Below, piece by piece: positions 23,505 through 33,550 of a DNA stretch of 64,000 nt. The stretch's first letter is position 1. Each line of letters opens with the position of its first letter. A program made the translations under genes and the position numbers. The notes beneath the pieces were generated by a model. That model had not been told where the DNA came from. It did not search any database and saw nothing but the letters and a program-made list of their open reading frames with translations. Source of the DNA: Phanerochaete sordida (lineage: Eukaryota; Basidiomycota; Agaricomycetes; Polyporales; Phanerochaetaceae); contig BPQB01000018.1 of assembly GCA_019973155.2 (NCBI GenBank), forward strand, positions 1-64,000. The letters run 5' to 3'.

Positions 23505-26095
23505 TCAGGTCGGGAACGAGCCCAAGGTGAAGAGCGTCTGCTTCTGCTTCCCTTTGCCCTTCTTGCCCTTCCCGCTCGCGCCGTTCTCCGGCACAGGCTC
23601 GCTCACCTCGAGCTCGCCCGCCGGCTCCGCGCCGCTGCCGCCAGCCGGCGTCTTCTCCCACGCAGGCGTCGGCGGCGTCGTGACCCCGAGGATGTTCTGC
23701 AGCGACCTGTTCCCGCTCACCGCGGCCTTGGGCACGCGCGTCGCGGACGCGGACGACCGCAGCTCGGGAAACGCCGCCTTCGAGAGGTTCGGCGGCGGCG
23801 CGGCCTTGCCTGAGCGCGCGGCAGGGCCGGGCACCGACACGGGGCCCCGCACGACCGGCGGCGTGGACGACGCGGCCGCGACGGAGGAGCCCGCCCATGG
23901 CGTGTTGCGCTGGCCCGCGCCCTTCGCGCCCGGCGCGCTGCCAGAGGCGAGCGGCGGGAAGCCGAGGGCCGGGAACGCAGGCGCGGCGGACGCTGCGGGG
24001 GCCGCTGGCCGCCCGGAGCCTGGCACGGGCCGCATGGTCGACGAGGCCGCCGCGCGCGCGACGCGGTCGAGGACCTGGCCCGAGGACTGCCCGTGCGAAC
24101 GCGAGGCCGTCGACTGCTTCGCGTTCAGCAGGCGGCCGCTCGTGATGCCGGCCCACTGCGAGCCGGAGCCTGCGGGCACGAGCTCGGGGAACTGGTTGCG
24201 TTGCTATGGGGCGGTGTCAGCGCACGCAGCGGGGCCCTCTGTGAGCAGGGGCGCGCACCTCGATCTTGAACCCATTCCACGCCTGCAGGAGGTCCTTCTT
24301 CTTGTCCTCCTCGTCGATGAACTCGACGACGGCGTTGATGACGCCCGCGGTGCCCTCGAGGTTCGTGTCCGAGATGTTCCAGATCGTCGAGATCAGGTCG
24401 CGCGCGGCGGACTCGTTCGCGCGGTACGACCGCACGGCCGCCTTCACGGCCGGGATCGCGCCGTTCGGGTTCGGCGCGACCGCGCTGACACGCGCGAGCA
24501 GCGCCGAGTAGCGTCTGCACCCCCCGTCAGCCTGCGACGAGCAGAGAAGCACAAAGACAGGACACGCACTCAGCGACCGCCGGGTCCATGTCCGGCGAGG
24601 GACTCTGCCGCCGGCTCGCCATGCGACTCATGCCGCCGCTCGGCGTCGCGGGCGCGCTGTCGGTCGTGAGGTTCCCGCCGAACGCCTCCCTGCGGCGCGC
24701 GCCGGCGGCGTTCGCGCGCGAGGGCCCCGCCTGCGCCTGGGGCAGCGGATGCGGTGGAGGCTCGCGTTCGCGCTCGCGGTCGCCACGGTCGCGTCTGCCG
24801 CCGCGGCGCCCGCCGGCGCCGACCTCCTCGAAGTCGAACTCGGCCTGGATGCGGCGCGCGTCCTTCATGTCGCGCGCGGTCATGTCCGCGCCGTGCGCCT
24901 CGACCATGTGCGCCTTGAGGTCGAGCGCGGAGCCGAAGACGACGAACTTCTGCGCCTGGCAGGACGCGTACGTGCACGGGTAGTGCGCCTGCGTGAAGTG
25001 TTGTTCCTGCAATGCGGGTTCCAGTTCGGGCCGTCCGCCGAGCGTTGGGTCAACTCACCAGGGCTTCCCAGTTTCTGAAGCTGAGCAGCAGTCAGCTTTC
25101 GTAAAATTCGGGGAAGGGTCCGCACATACTATTGGTCCTTGACTTCATTGCGCTTGCAAATGAAGCACTCCTCGTGCTTTTCTCGCATGTGCTTGAACAG
25201 CTCATCTTCGCCGAAGGAGCATTCGCGACAGAATTCGCAGAGGGGATGCACGCCGCCCTCAACCTTGTCTTTGTTGCCGCTCTGACGATGACCCCTCTGA
25301 AGAGAAGGCAAATGGATGGGAAGCTGGCCAGGGTTGTACAGGATGTGCTCGTGCGTGAAGATTTTCTTAAAGCGTATGCACAAGTCGCTGTTGAGCTTAT
25401 GAAAATCGCGATACGCACTCTGAAGAAGTAAGAAGCATACCACATGACCTTTCCGTGGGTTCCCCGCGTGTGAAGCTTCAGATCGCTCCAGCCGTTCGCG
25501 ATGTAGTCGCATTGCGAGTCCGGGCAGTTGAAGCGCAGGAGAATGAGGCTCTCTTCCATCATCTCCTGCGTTTCAAACGAGATACTGAGCTTTGCATCTT
25601 TGTACTGCATAGACGAGGGGTCATAGGATGACCATGGTGCATCCGCGGACACAGTGAAGACCACAGTGTTTTGCGGTTCCTACGGCATGTATTAGCTTTC
25701 TAAGCAAGCTCGGGCGCAACGCAACAACCCACCTTGCAGAACGTACACTCCATCTTCTTGTACAGCGCCCGCAGGCGCAGGGCACAGACATGGCAGGTCC
25801 GGTGCCCGCACTCCGAGAGGGCGTAGTACTTCACGGGCTCCGCGCAGATCCAGCAGACCGCGTCGTCCACGTCGTCTTCAGCGTTATCGACCTGCTCCTC
25901 GGCCTTGGCTTCCTCTTTTTCTTCTTCCTGCACGGCCTCCGCAGGCTTCTCGTCAGGCCCGGCAGCGTCCCCCGCCGGCCCCTTCGCGGCCTTGCCTCCG
26001 CGCCCGCCTCGGTTTCCGCCACGACCGCGGTTCATGCGGCGGCCGCGCTGCGCCGTGCCACGGGCCTGAGTCTGGGTGGCGACCTGCGTGGCCAT
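23505..26095 (-). CDS. HEL2: E3 ubiquitin ligase HEL2/ZNF598 (ribosome-collision sensor)
   Basis: Seven exons (26095-25733, 25679-25441, 25387-25130, 25080-25059, 25006-24570, 24514-24259, 24203-23505) give 757 residues. An RG-rich N-terminus precedes a C3HC4 RING at about residues 81-121 (CWICAEPVKYYALSECGHRT, then CHVCALRLRALYKKMECTFC). Next come the Hel2-typical region RFNCPDSQCDYIANGWSDLK and zinc fingers CDLCIRFKKIFTHEH, CEFCRECSFGEDELFKHMR, ECFICKRN, QYFRNWEALEQHF and a C2H2-like finger with FVVFGSALDLKAHM. The C-terminus ends in a basic KGKKGKGKQKQ run and TLFTLGSFPT, a hallmark of fungal Hel2. Hel2/ZNF598 ubiquitinates small-subunit proteins such as uS10 on collided ribosomes to start ribosome quality control. 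Exon 4 is only 22 nt and encodes the FRNWEAL linker. The C-terminal third is GC-extreme. Confidence 0.93.
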
Positions 26096-26478
26096 GTTCG
26101 GTTGTGCGGGTGTAAGACGGGGATGAGGGGAAGTGTAGCTGTGGTATGGGCGGAAGAGGATGCGGTCGTGACCGAGCCCTCTCGATGACGCCGCGGTGTT
26201 ATCCTCGCAGCAGTCGGTTCCGCAGGCGCAGGGCGCCTAGGCGGCAGCTGAGGCTCAGGTTGACTAGGACAGCCGCCTCCGCTCTTCTATCGGACTGTGA
26301 GTATATCTGTAAACGACTACGATACAGGACGGCAATGCGGTGATATATTACAGCATGCAACGTGCGACCATGCCCGGGATATGATGTGTCTATTGCTTAT
26401 ACAAGGATAGCTCGAGAAGGTTCATGAGGATGCCAGTGTGCCACACTGGCATCCTCATGAACCGTGTGTCCGATTCCG
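26096..26478. other. intergenic region with perfect palindrome
   Basis: Lies between the HEL2 start codon and the stop codon of the first MFS gene, both on the minus strand. It contains the HEL2 promoter and the MFS 3' end. Its notable content is the palindrome at 26419-26463, listed separately. Confidence 0.5.
26419..26463. repeat. perfect inverted repeat, 22-nt arms with 1-nt centre
   Basis: The left arm (26419-26440, beginning GGTTCATGAGG and ending CAGTGTG) and the right arm (26442-26463) are exact reverse complements around a single C at 26441. The first flanking pair outside the arms does not match. It sits 15 nt downstream of the stop codon of the minus-strand MFS gene, inside its expected 3' untranslated region. 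As RNA it would fold into a 22-bp hairpin, though a 1-nt loop would open by a pair or two. It could act in 3'-end formation or mRNA stability, bind a dimeric protein as DNA, or be an assembly artefact. I see no second copy elsewhere in the window. Confidence 0.9.
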
Positions 26479-28387
26479 CTACGCCTTGCCCCAAAGTCTT
26501 CGCAAAATTAGATGCCTCGCGACGATCAAGCAAATGACTGCACACAAAATCGAGCTGCCTGCAGACAAGTGAGTGACGGCCTCTCGAGAACAGAAACGAC
26601 GCACCAGCGTAATAGCCAACCTCTTTGTATCCGGTAGCGTCGTTGATGGCACCAGATATTGGAGGCCCTGCTAGCGCACCAAGCGCGAGGATGCTGAAGA
26701 ACATGCCCACTCGCAGGCCGACGGTCTCCGTCTGGCCCATGCCGAGCAGAGGAGCGGTGAGCATCGAGGCGTATACTCCGGTGAAGATCCTGCAGGGGCA
26801 CGGTCAGCATGCGCAAATCGAATAGTGAGCCTGTTTCTGACCCGTTTATTATGCCAAGCACAATATACGACGCTTTCGTGTGGATGAAAGGCCAGATGTA
26901 TGTCGTGATCCCGGCGAAGAGCGTCGCAGGTATCATAATGTTGAGTGGACCTGCATCGTGCGGCGAGTGAGATGTAAGTTGCTTGCCACTCGACGGCCAT
27001 CCACGCACCCCAGCGATCTGCGAGTAGACCAGCTACTACGCGACCGGCGGCCGATCCTGCATTACCGATGGACACCAGATAAACGGCAAAGCCTGCGTCG
27101 ATCCCGACGAACTCGGCGCTGACGTTGATGTAGGTCAACATCTGAAAACGATCGCGTCAACCGGGAATCTCTACAATACCGTTTACAGGATGTGCTCACC
27201 GTGTACAGACCAAGGAAGGTCACAAAGCCTGACAGACAATACACGCTGTATGTCAAGGATCGGAATTCTCGCACATTGATCAGCGGACCAGGATCTGGCT
27301 TAGGTGGTAGGCGGCGCTCGACGGTGAAGAAGGTCACGGTGAGGAAGCAGAGCAGGATCAAAGCGACGACTCGCATTGTCCACTTGAACCTGCGCGAAGT
27401 CAGATGCACAGCTGCTAGGAGGAAGAGCGAGGGACGCACCCTACTGAATCTATCAGGTTGTGGACGACGATGGGGAATATCACGCCTCCGGTGCTCGAGC
27501 CAAAGGCTAGACAGCCCAAGGCGAGCCCTTTTCGCCGTCTGAACCAGTGTGCTACGACGGCGACTAGTGGTCCGAACGTCAGGCCAGAGAAGAGCTGTCA
27601 GCGAGATTGAAGTCAGTTCAGTAGCCACCACCGAGTACTGCGCGAGATGCTTACCCCGACAGCAAAGCCCTGGCACAGAAGGAACTGCCAGTAGGTTGTA
27701 CATTGTGCGACAAGCAGCGTGGAGACCACTAGGCCGATAGATGACGCAAAGAGAGGGCCTTTGAGATATCCTCGGTCGAAAAGCTGGCCCACGAAGAGCC
27801 CAGGCATGAACGTGAGAGCATACTGGGCATGCACGTCAGCGGCCGCTCCAACGCGGGGCTCAAGACGAAGCGCACTTGTATTGATCCAATCCATGCTCTG
27901 GAATCACGTCAGATAAATATGCAAAGTGGGCGTGGTGGGTCTACTGACATTGTAGAGGGCGATGTGTGGCTCAGCAGTGTCTGCTGATAATATGTTTGGA
28001 ATATCTACAACAATGTCAGCGAGCCATTCATACATTCAGTACCAGGTACCTACTCCCCATGCATTGACGTAACCGAATGTCGATGCGTTCCCCAGCGCAG
28101 CCTGTAGGCAACGGTCAAAACAACCAGCGACGCAATACGTCGCATCGGCTGCTCACGCCAAACACAATGAGCCAGGCCTTGGAACCACCCTCAGGGAATC
28201 CGCTATTTGGGTCGACGCTCGAGGCGACTGCCTCTTCGTGGGTCTCGACCTGTTCCTCCGAGTTTACCCCGTCCTCCTCGTCCTTCTTCCGTCGGAGCGC
28301 ATCGTCGACCGGCTCGCCGCGCACGGTCTTCTCGTCGTCGCTGTGCACCGACAGCGGTCGCGGCAGGCTTTCCTCGAGACCTGACAT
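26479..28387 (-). CDS. MFS transporter, monocarboxylate-porter (MCH-like) family, copy 1
   Basis: Eleven exons (28387-28157, 28101-28054, 28004-27949, 27897-27876, 27822-27655, 27594-27440, 27389-27200, 27141-27009, 26950-26842, 26789-26605, 26558-26479) give 458 residues. A charged cytosolic N-terminus of about 55 residues leads to the FPEGGSKAWLIVFG stretch, the fungal version of the monocarboxylate-porter signature before helix 1. Twelve hydrophobic segments follow, including FQTYYQQTLLS, AWIGSIQ, LLCQGFAVG, AHWFRRRKGLALG in the central loop, SIGNAGSAAGRVVAGLLADR and GPPISGAIND. It ends in LILRRLWGKA. Relatives in fungi include Mch transporters (for example the riboflavin carrier Mch5); the substrate here is unknown. 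Exon lengths and phases match copy 2 at 28953-30883 almost exactly. A perfect palindrome lies just beyond the stop. Confidence 0.9.
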
Positions 28388-28952
28388 CGCACGAGTCACA
28401 AACGCAGCAGCAGAGGGCGAGCGAGGGAACGCAGTACAGTCGACCGACGGCGCCCGAAATTCCTGCGTTCATAAAGGGCGAGCCACGCACCCGGCAATGT
28501 GGCGGCCGCGGGCCGCCCTGCGCGTGCGGGCAGGGCCCGTCACAGGGCGCGCGGCGCAGGCTGAGACGCACCGCGTGAAACACGGCGTGCGCGCGCTGCC
28601 CCAGGACGCGCACCGGCCCACTTCCGAGGAATCCTGCACACCTGCCGCGTTTGGCGCGGCGCTGCCCCAGAATGGGCAATGCACTGCGGCGGACGCCTTT
28701 GTGGCGGCGTCCCGCTCGCCCGATTGCGCCGAACGGCGACACACAGAAGGCCCAGAAGCGGGCGCTGTGGGGGAGACGGTGCTATTGAGGGGAATACATC
28801 CGGGCGATTACATAACTTACGTGCGGGTCTATGCTAGGCGTGCGGTATCATACGTGTAGAGTCTACGCGGGGCGTGTCCAGAAGCGTGCAGGGAAGAGCG
28901 TGAAATGCGAGAGAGAAGCGCGATCGGCGCGGCGTCCGAAGGGGCGCGCCTT
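28388..28952. other. spacer between tandem MFS genes
   Basis: 565 bp that should contain the promoter of MFS copy 1 and the 3' end of copy 2. The region 28490-28700 is GC-rich and opens frames on both strands, but none resembles a known domain. Confidence 0.45.
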
Positions 28953-30883
28953 TTAGACCTTGCCCCAGAGCCGCCGCAGTATGAGCTGCCGCACGACAAT
29001 GAGCAGGAGCACGGAGACCATCACCGAGGAGCCTGGGCGCGCGTCAGGCGAGTCAGCGCGAGTCACCCACGGAGGCCGAGCCGGCGCACCTGCGTAGTAG
29101 CCGACGGCCTTGAAGTTGCCGGTCGCGACGTTGATGGCCCCCGAGATCGGCGGGCCCGCGAGCGCGCCCAGGGCGAGGAGCGTGAAGAACATGCCGAGCC
29201 GCAGCCCGACGTCGTGCGTCTCGCCCATCTCGACGAGGGGCGCGGCGAGCATCGAGACGAACACGCCCGAGGAGACTCTGCGGGCGACGTCATGAGCCGC
29301 GCGCGGACAGGGCAGCGGAGAAGCGCACGCACCCGTAGATGAGGCCAACGGCGACGTAGCCGCCCTTGTTGGTGACGAACGGCCAGACGTACGTGAGGAT
29401 GCCCGCGACGAACGTCGAGGGGATCATGATGTTCAGTGCGCCTGCGGGGAGGCGTCAGTCGCCGCGAGCCTCGGCAACGCAGCCGGAGGACGTACCATAC
29501 TTGTCGGACAGAAGGCCTCCAGCCAGCCGCCCGACAAAGGAGCCTGCGTTGGCTACCGAGACTAGGTAGAACGAGAAGTTCGGATCGAGCCCCACGAACG
29601 CCGCGCTAACGTCGATGTACGTCAAGACCTGCGGCAGCCAGTCAGCACCCGCGGATCCGCGGCGGAACGTGTGACTCACGGTGTACAGCCCGAGGAAGGT
29701 GACGAAGCCTGCGGCGCAGTAGAAGGTGTACGCAGGATTCCTGAAGGCCTGCAGGTTGATGAATGGCCCCGAGTTTTCCTTGGGCGGAAGCCGGCGCTCG
29801 AGCGTGAGGTTCGTGACCGTAAGGGTCGCCAGGAGGATGAAGCCGATGATGCGCATGGTCCATTGGAAGCTGGAAATGGTCAGCGCAGGGTAGGGGAATG
29901 CGTCGGGTGTGACGTACCCGACTTCCTGGATGAGCCTGCGCGCGGCGATTGGGAAGAGCGTGCCACCGATACTCGAGCCAACAGCGACGATTCCAAGCGC
30001 GAGGCCTTTGCGCTTTTTGAACCAATGCGCTACGACACCGAGCAGGGGCCCAAAAATGAGACCTGACCCCAGCTAAAATCAGGGACGGTGAGCGCGAGAA
30101 GGGTCGGCGGAGTAGAGGGGTACTGACCCCCACGGCAAACCCTTGGCACAGGAGGAATTGCCAGTACACGGTGCACTGTGCGACAAGGAAGGTCGCCACA
30201 ACGAGGAACGCGGACGCCACGGCCAGTGGGACTTTGAAGATCCCCTTGTCGAATAGTCGTCCTGTGATGAGGCCGGGAATGAAGACAAGGGCATACTGTG
30301 CGCGAGTTAACAGCCAGGACGGTCCAAAGGTGGAGAATGCTTACCTGAATGGACCCAATCCATGCGCTGCAGAGGTATGCCATCAGTTGGGCGTAGCGCT
30401 AGCACAGGTATTTGCTGAGCACGCACATCGTCGACGGCGAGGTGTCGCTGAGTATCGATTGCTCATAATATGCTTGGAAGACCTGTAGCGTGGAGGGAGA
30501 CCGTCAGCGGACGGCCCGTGGTGCGGCAAGGCGGTACGTACACCCCAGGCATTTACGAAGCCAAATGTGGCGAATGTGCCTAATGATGCCTATCGCGCTG
30601 TGAGCGGCGCAAGCAGAGAACGGCTCGGATGACTCACACCCAGCACGACGGTCCATGCTCTGAGGCCGCCGTCCGGAAAGTCGTCCTCGAGCCTGTACTC
30701 GCCATCTTGGTTTGTTTCCTGGAGCTTGATCGAGCCTGCCCCGGAGCCCGTGGGTGACAGCGGGTGCCCAGCTTCAGGGTCTTTCTTCTCCAAGTCCTCG
30801 CGTTCTGCGTGTATGGTCTTCTCGTCATCTGCACGATCGTGGGGGACGGATACAACGGAGGGGACTCGATGCGACGCGGCCAT
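28953..30883 (-). CDS. MFS transporter, monocarboxylate-porter (MCH-like) family, copy 2
   Basis: Eleven exons (30883-30638, 30589-30542, 30482-30427, 30366-30345, 30295-30128, 30072-29918, 29869-29680, 29628-29496, 29441-29333, 29277-29090, 29032-28953) give 464 residues. The N-terminal signature is DFPDGGLRAWTVVLG. Shared blocks with copy 1 include FQAYYEQSILSDTSPST, WQFLLCQGFAVG, KKRKGLALG, SVANAGSFVGRLAGGLLSD and LRRLWGKV at the end. Eight of eleven exons have exactly the same length as in copy 1, including a 22-nt exon coding AWIGSIQ; only the first, the tenth and the total differ slightly. This is clear evidence of tandem duplication followed by protein divergence. The last four exons are far more GC-rich than those of copy 1. 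Plasma-membrane proton-coupled uptake of a small organic acid or vitamin is the family expectation, not shown here. Confidence 0.9.
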
Positions 30884-31902
30884 TGCAACCGTGAACCTGC
30901 TTTGACAGCTGTGGAGATGTTGGCTTGGCTGAGAACCGAGAGATGTGCGAGCGCAAGCAGGGGCGAGGCTCACCGACAGGAGAGCTGGGCGAGATCCCAC
31001 CCAGTTATAGGGCCGTCTGCGAGCGGTCACAAGCAAGGTCTGGGGAAAGAGGCGGCAGGCGGGGTCGCCCACACTCCAACTGCAGCTTGCCGAGTCTCTT
31101 CCGGGAGTCCGATGCTGACTTCTCCCATCTTCTCGCAGGCCAGTCGAAAATGGCACTCGTTGTCATTTGTCTTTTTGCGCTCCGGCGATCATACGACGTA
31201 AACATTCAGCAGAATTTCCCGAGGGCGTGCAATGCGGACCGCCGCTCCCAACGCGCACTCTGGCTGGTGGCAGAACCTAGCAATATACGCTGGACAGTCA
31301 ATGTTGCCAGGGTCGGCCGACGAGAGGTCATGGGCCCAGCGCGCATGCCGTAGGAATAGACTCGATCTCGCGGCAGGAGGGCGGCAGGCACATTGCTGGG
31401 CGCCTGGACACGGGATTTCGGGCCCTGGGATCGAGTCAAGGAGATCGCCCGCGATCTATGGTATTCGAGGTCTCACCCGGAACTTGTCTCCGCCGCACAG
31501 TCTGTACCCTCAGCCACCTCCTCGGACTGTGTGGCGCACGTATGGCGCACTTAGCAGAATTCTCATAGCATCGGTTAGACGAGAAGAGCTGGTAAGCCCG
31601 CTGAATAACGAGGCTGGAGCGCTACTCTGACTAAGGCGGGCAAGCAGACGCTGAATCGGCGCATCACTAGATCGTGATTTAAACCTTGACGGAGAACGTT
31701 TATGGAAGGAGCGATCACAGGACCCCGAGGATAGCCGCGGCAATCTGCCTCGCAATTTGAGTTTGCATTTTGCGCTTGTAAGCCTTATCGCAGAAAATAA
31801 GCCCGAATCCTCCTGCCATTCCTGGAACTGCCTCCAACCAAAAATTTCGACGAAGCGCCGACCTCCAGACCTGAAATCTACACACACCGCCAGTAGGAGA
31901 AC
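30884..31902. other. large intergenic region, no gene recognised
   Basis: About 1 kb separates the divergent MFS copy 2 and fibrillarin genes, so both promoters lie here. Several short frames occur on both strands without a domain, splice continuity or codon bias like the neighbours. No tRNA or other RNA gene was identified. Confidence 0.45.
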
Positions 31903-33139
31903 ATGGCATTTGGTGCGTCCAAAGCGTCCAGACGATCCGCTCGACTTTTTGCTGACTTGGGTGTGGTATTGCAGGTCAATCAGGCGGTCGTGGCGGCTTT
32001 GGCGGTGGACGTGGTGGTGGACGCGGCGGAGGTGCAGGCGGCCGTGGAGGCTTTGGTGGCGGACGCGGCGGAGGAGGCCGTGGCGGAGGCCGTGGTGCGT
32101 GCACAAAAACGATGTGAAGCGCACAGACTAGCTGACGAACCATGTTTTAGGCGGCTTCGGTGGTGACCGCGGTGGATTTGGCGGCCGTGGTGGTGTAGCA
32201 AAGCGCGGCGGTGACCGCGGCGGATTCGGCGGCCGCGGTGGAGGAGGACGGGGCGCCCCCAGGGGCCGTGGTGCTCGTGGCGGAGGACGTGGTGGAAGGG
32301 GCGGCGGACGGGGCGGCGCGAACGTCGTCCTCGAGCCTCACAAGCACCCCGGAATCTTCATTGCCAAGGGCAAGGAGTCCATGCTGGTCACCAAGAACCT
32401 CGTCCCCGGAGAGTCGGTCTACGGCGAGAAGCGCATTTCTATCGACGGCGGTGTCGACGACACCAAGATCGAGTACCGTGTCTGGAACCCTTTCCGTTCC
32501 AAGCTTGCTGCCGGTGTCCTCGGCGGTATGGACCACGTTTTCATCGAGCCAGGCAAGAAGGTCCTGTACCTCGGTGCTGCAAGCGGTACCTCTGTCTCGC
32601 ACGTTGCAGACATCGTTGGACCGGTGCGCAATTTTCGTTTTTCACAAGGTGTTCGGTTTCCTCATGGTGTTTGCAGGAGGGTGTCGTCTACGCTGTCGAG
32701 TTCTCCCCGCGGTCAGGCCGTGACCTGATTGGCATGGCCAAGAAGCGCACCAACGTCATCCCCATTGTCGAGGACGCCCGGACACCACAAAAGTACCGCA
32801 TGCTCGTCGCGGCGGTCGATGTCATTTTCGCCGATGTTGCCCAGCCTGACCAGGCGCGTATCGTCGGTCTCAACGCCGATTACTTCCTTAAGAACGGCGG
32901 TCACGCCGTCATCTCCATCAAGGCGAGCTGTATCGACTCGACACAAGCACCAGAGACCGTCTTCGCCCAGGAGGTCAACACTCTGCGGCAGCTCAAGTTC
33001 AAGCCTCTGGAACAGATAACGCTCGAGCCATACGAGCGTGACCACGCCATGGTATCAGGTATGTTGCTTTCGATGGCCTTATTCGCCTCTATACGGACTT
33101 ACGTGCCTTCTTCCAGCTGTGTACCAAAGGCACAAGTAG
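31903..33139 (+). CDS. NOP1: fibrillarin, rRNA 2'-O-methyltransferase
   Basis: Five exons (31903-31912, 31975-32094, 32151-32623, 32677-33058, 33117-33139) give 335 residues. The first coding exon has 10 nt. Residues 4 to about 100 are a GAR domain built of RGG and GGF repeats. The methyltransferase core follows: [35 protein letters not shown] (SAM-binding glycine motif), [43 protein letters not shown] and [16 protein letters not shown]. It ends [16 protein letters not shown]. Fibrillarin is the catalytic subunit of box C/D snoRNPs in the nucleolus, methylating rRNA riboses and histone H2A glutamine. Length and motifs are those of the family. The exon-intron borders keep the GAR domain in frame. 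Confidence 0.96.
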
Positions 33140-33550
33140 ACTTCTCACGGTTTCTCTCTCCTGTGTCATTTTTCTCTCGCTGTCCTCTCACTGTCTCTGT
33201 ATTAGTGTACTTTCGCACAAAAGTATCCTTGCTTCATCCTCTTCCTGTGCTATACATTCTCGTAATTCCCTGGACCGTCCCTGCGTGCCTCTTCACGAGA
33301 TCTGTGCAGAACGCAATCAAGGTGCTATTGACACCGGCGGCAGTCATGCTGCTGTGCAACGTGTCATTAGGAGGATCTCAGGCGAAACTGCGCATCATTT
33401 TATACCACCACTACCGCCATATATTCCTGCTTTCTTGCTTTTCTTGCTGTCCACTCTTTCTCGTTTTCGCCAGCGCATGTGTGCTATTCTTGGCTGAAAG
33501 GTTCTGCAGAGCAGCAGCAGTAGCAATTGATCGACCCAACTCGCCAGCGA
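33140..33550. other. intergenic, fibrillarin 3' end and PMT2 promoter
   Basis: 411 bp, pyrimidine-rich on the plus strand between 33140 and 33260 and 33430-33480. A frame runs through it in continuation of the last fibrillarin exon only if the final intron were retained. No independent gene. Confidence 0.45.

Noticed and set aside
26390..26764. Longer minus-strand frame running through the palindrome
   Set aside because: It ignores the last MFS intron; splicing at 26605/26558 gives the conserved LRRLWGKA end shared with copy 2.
31510..32130. Minus-strand frame over the fibrillarin GAR domain
   Set aside because: It is the antisense of glycine/arginine repeats and has no similarity or splice support of its own.
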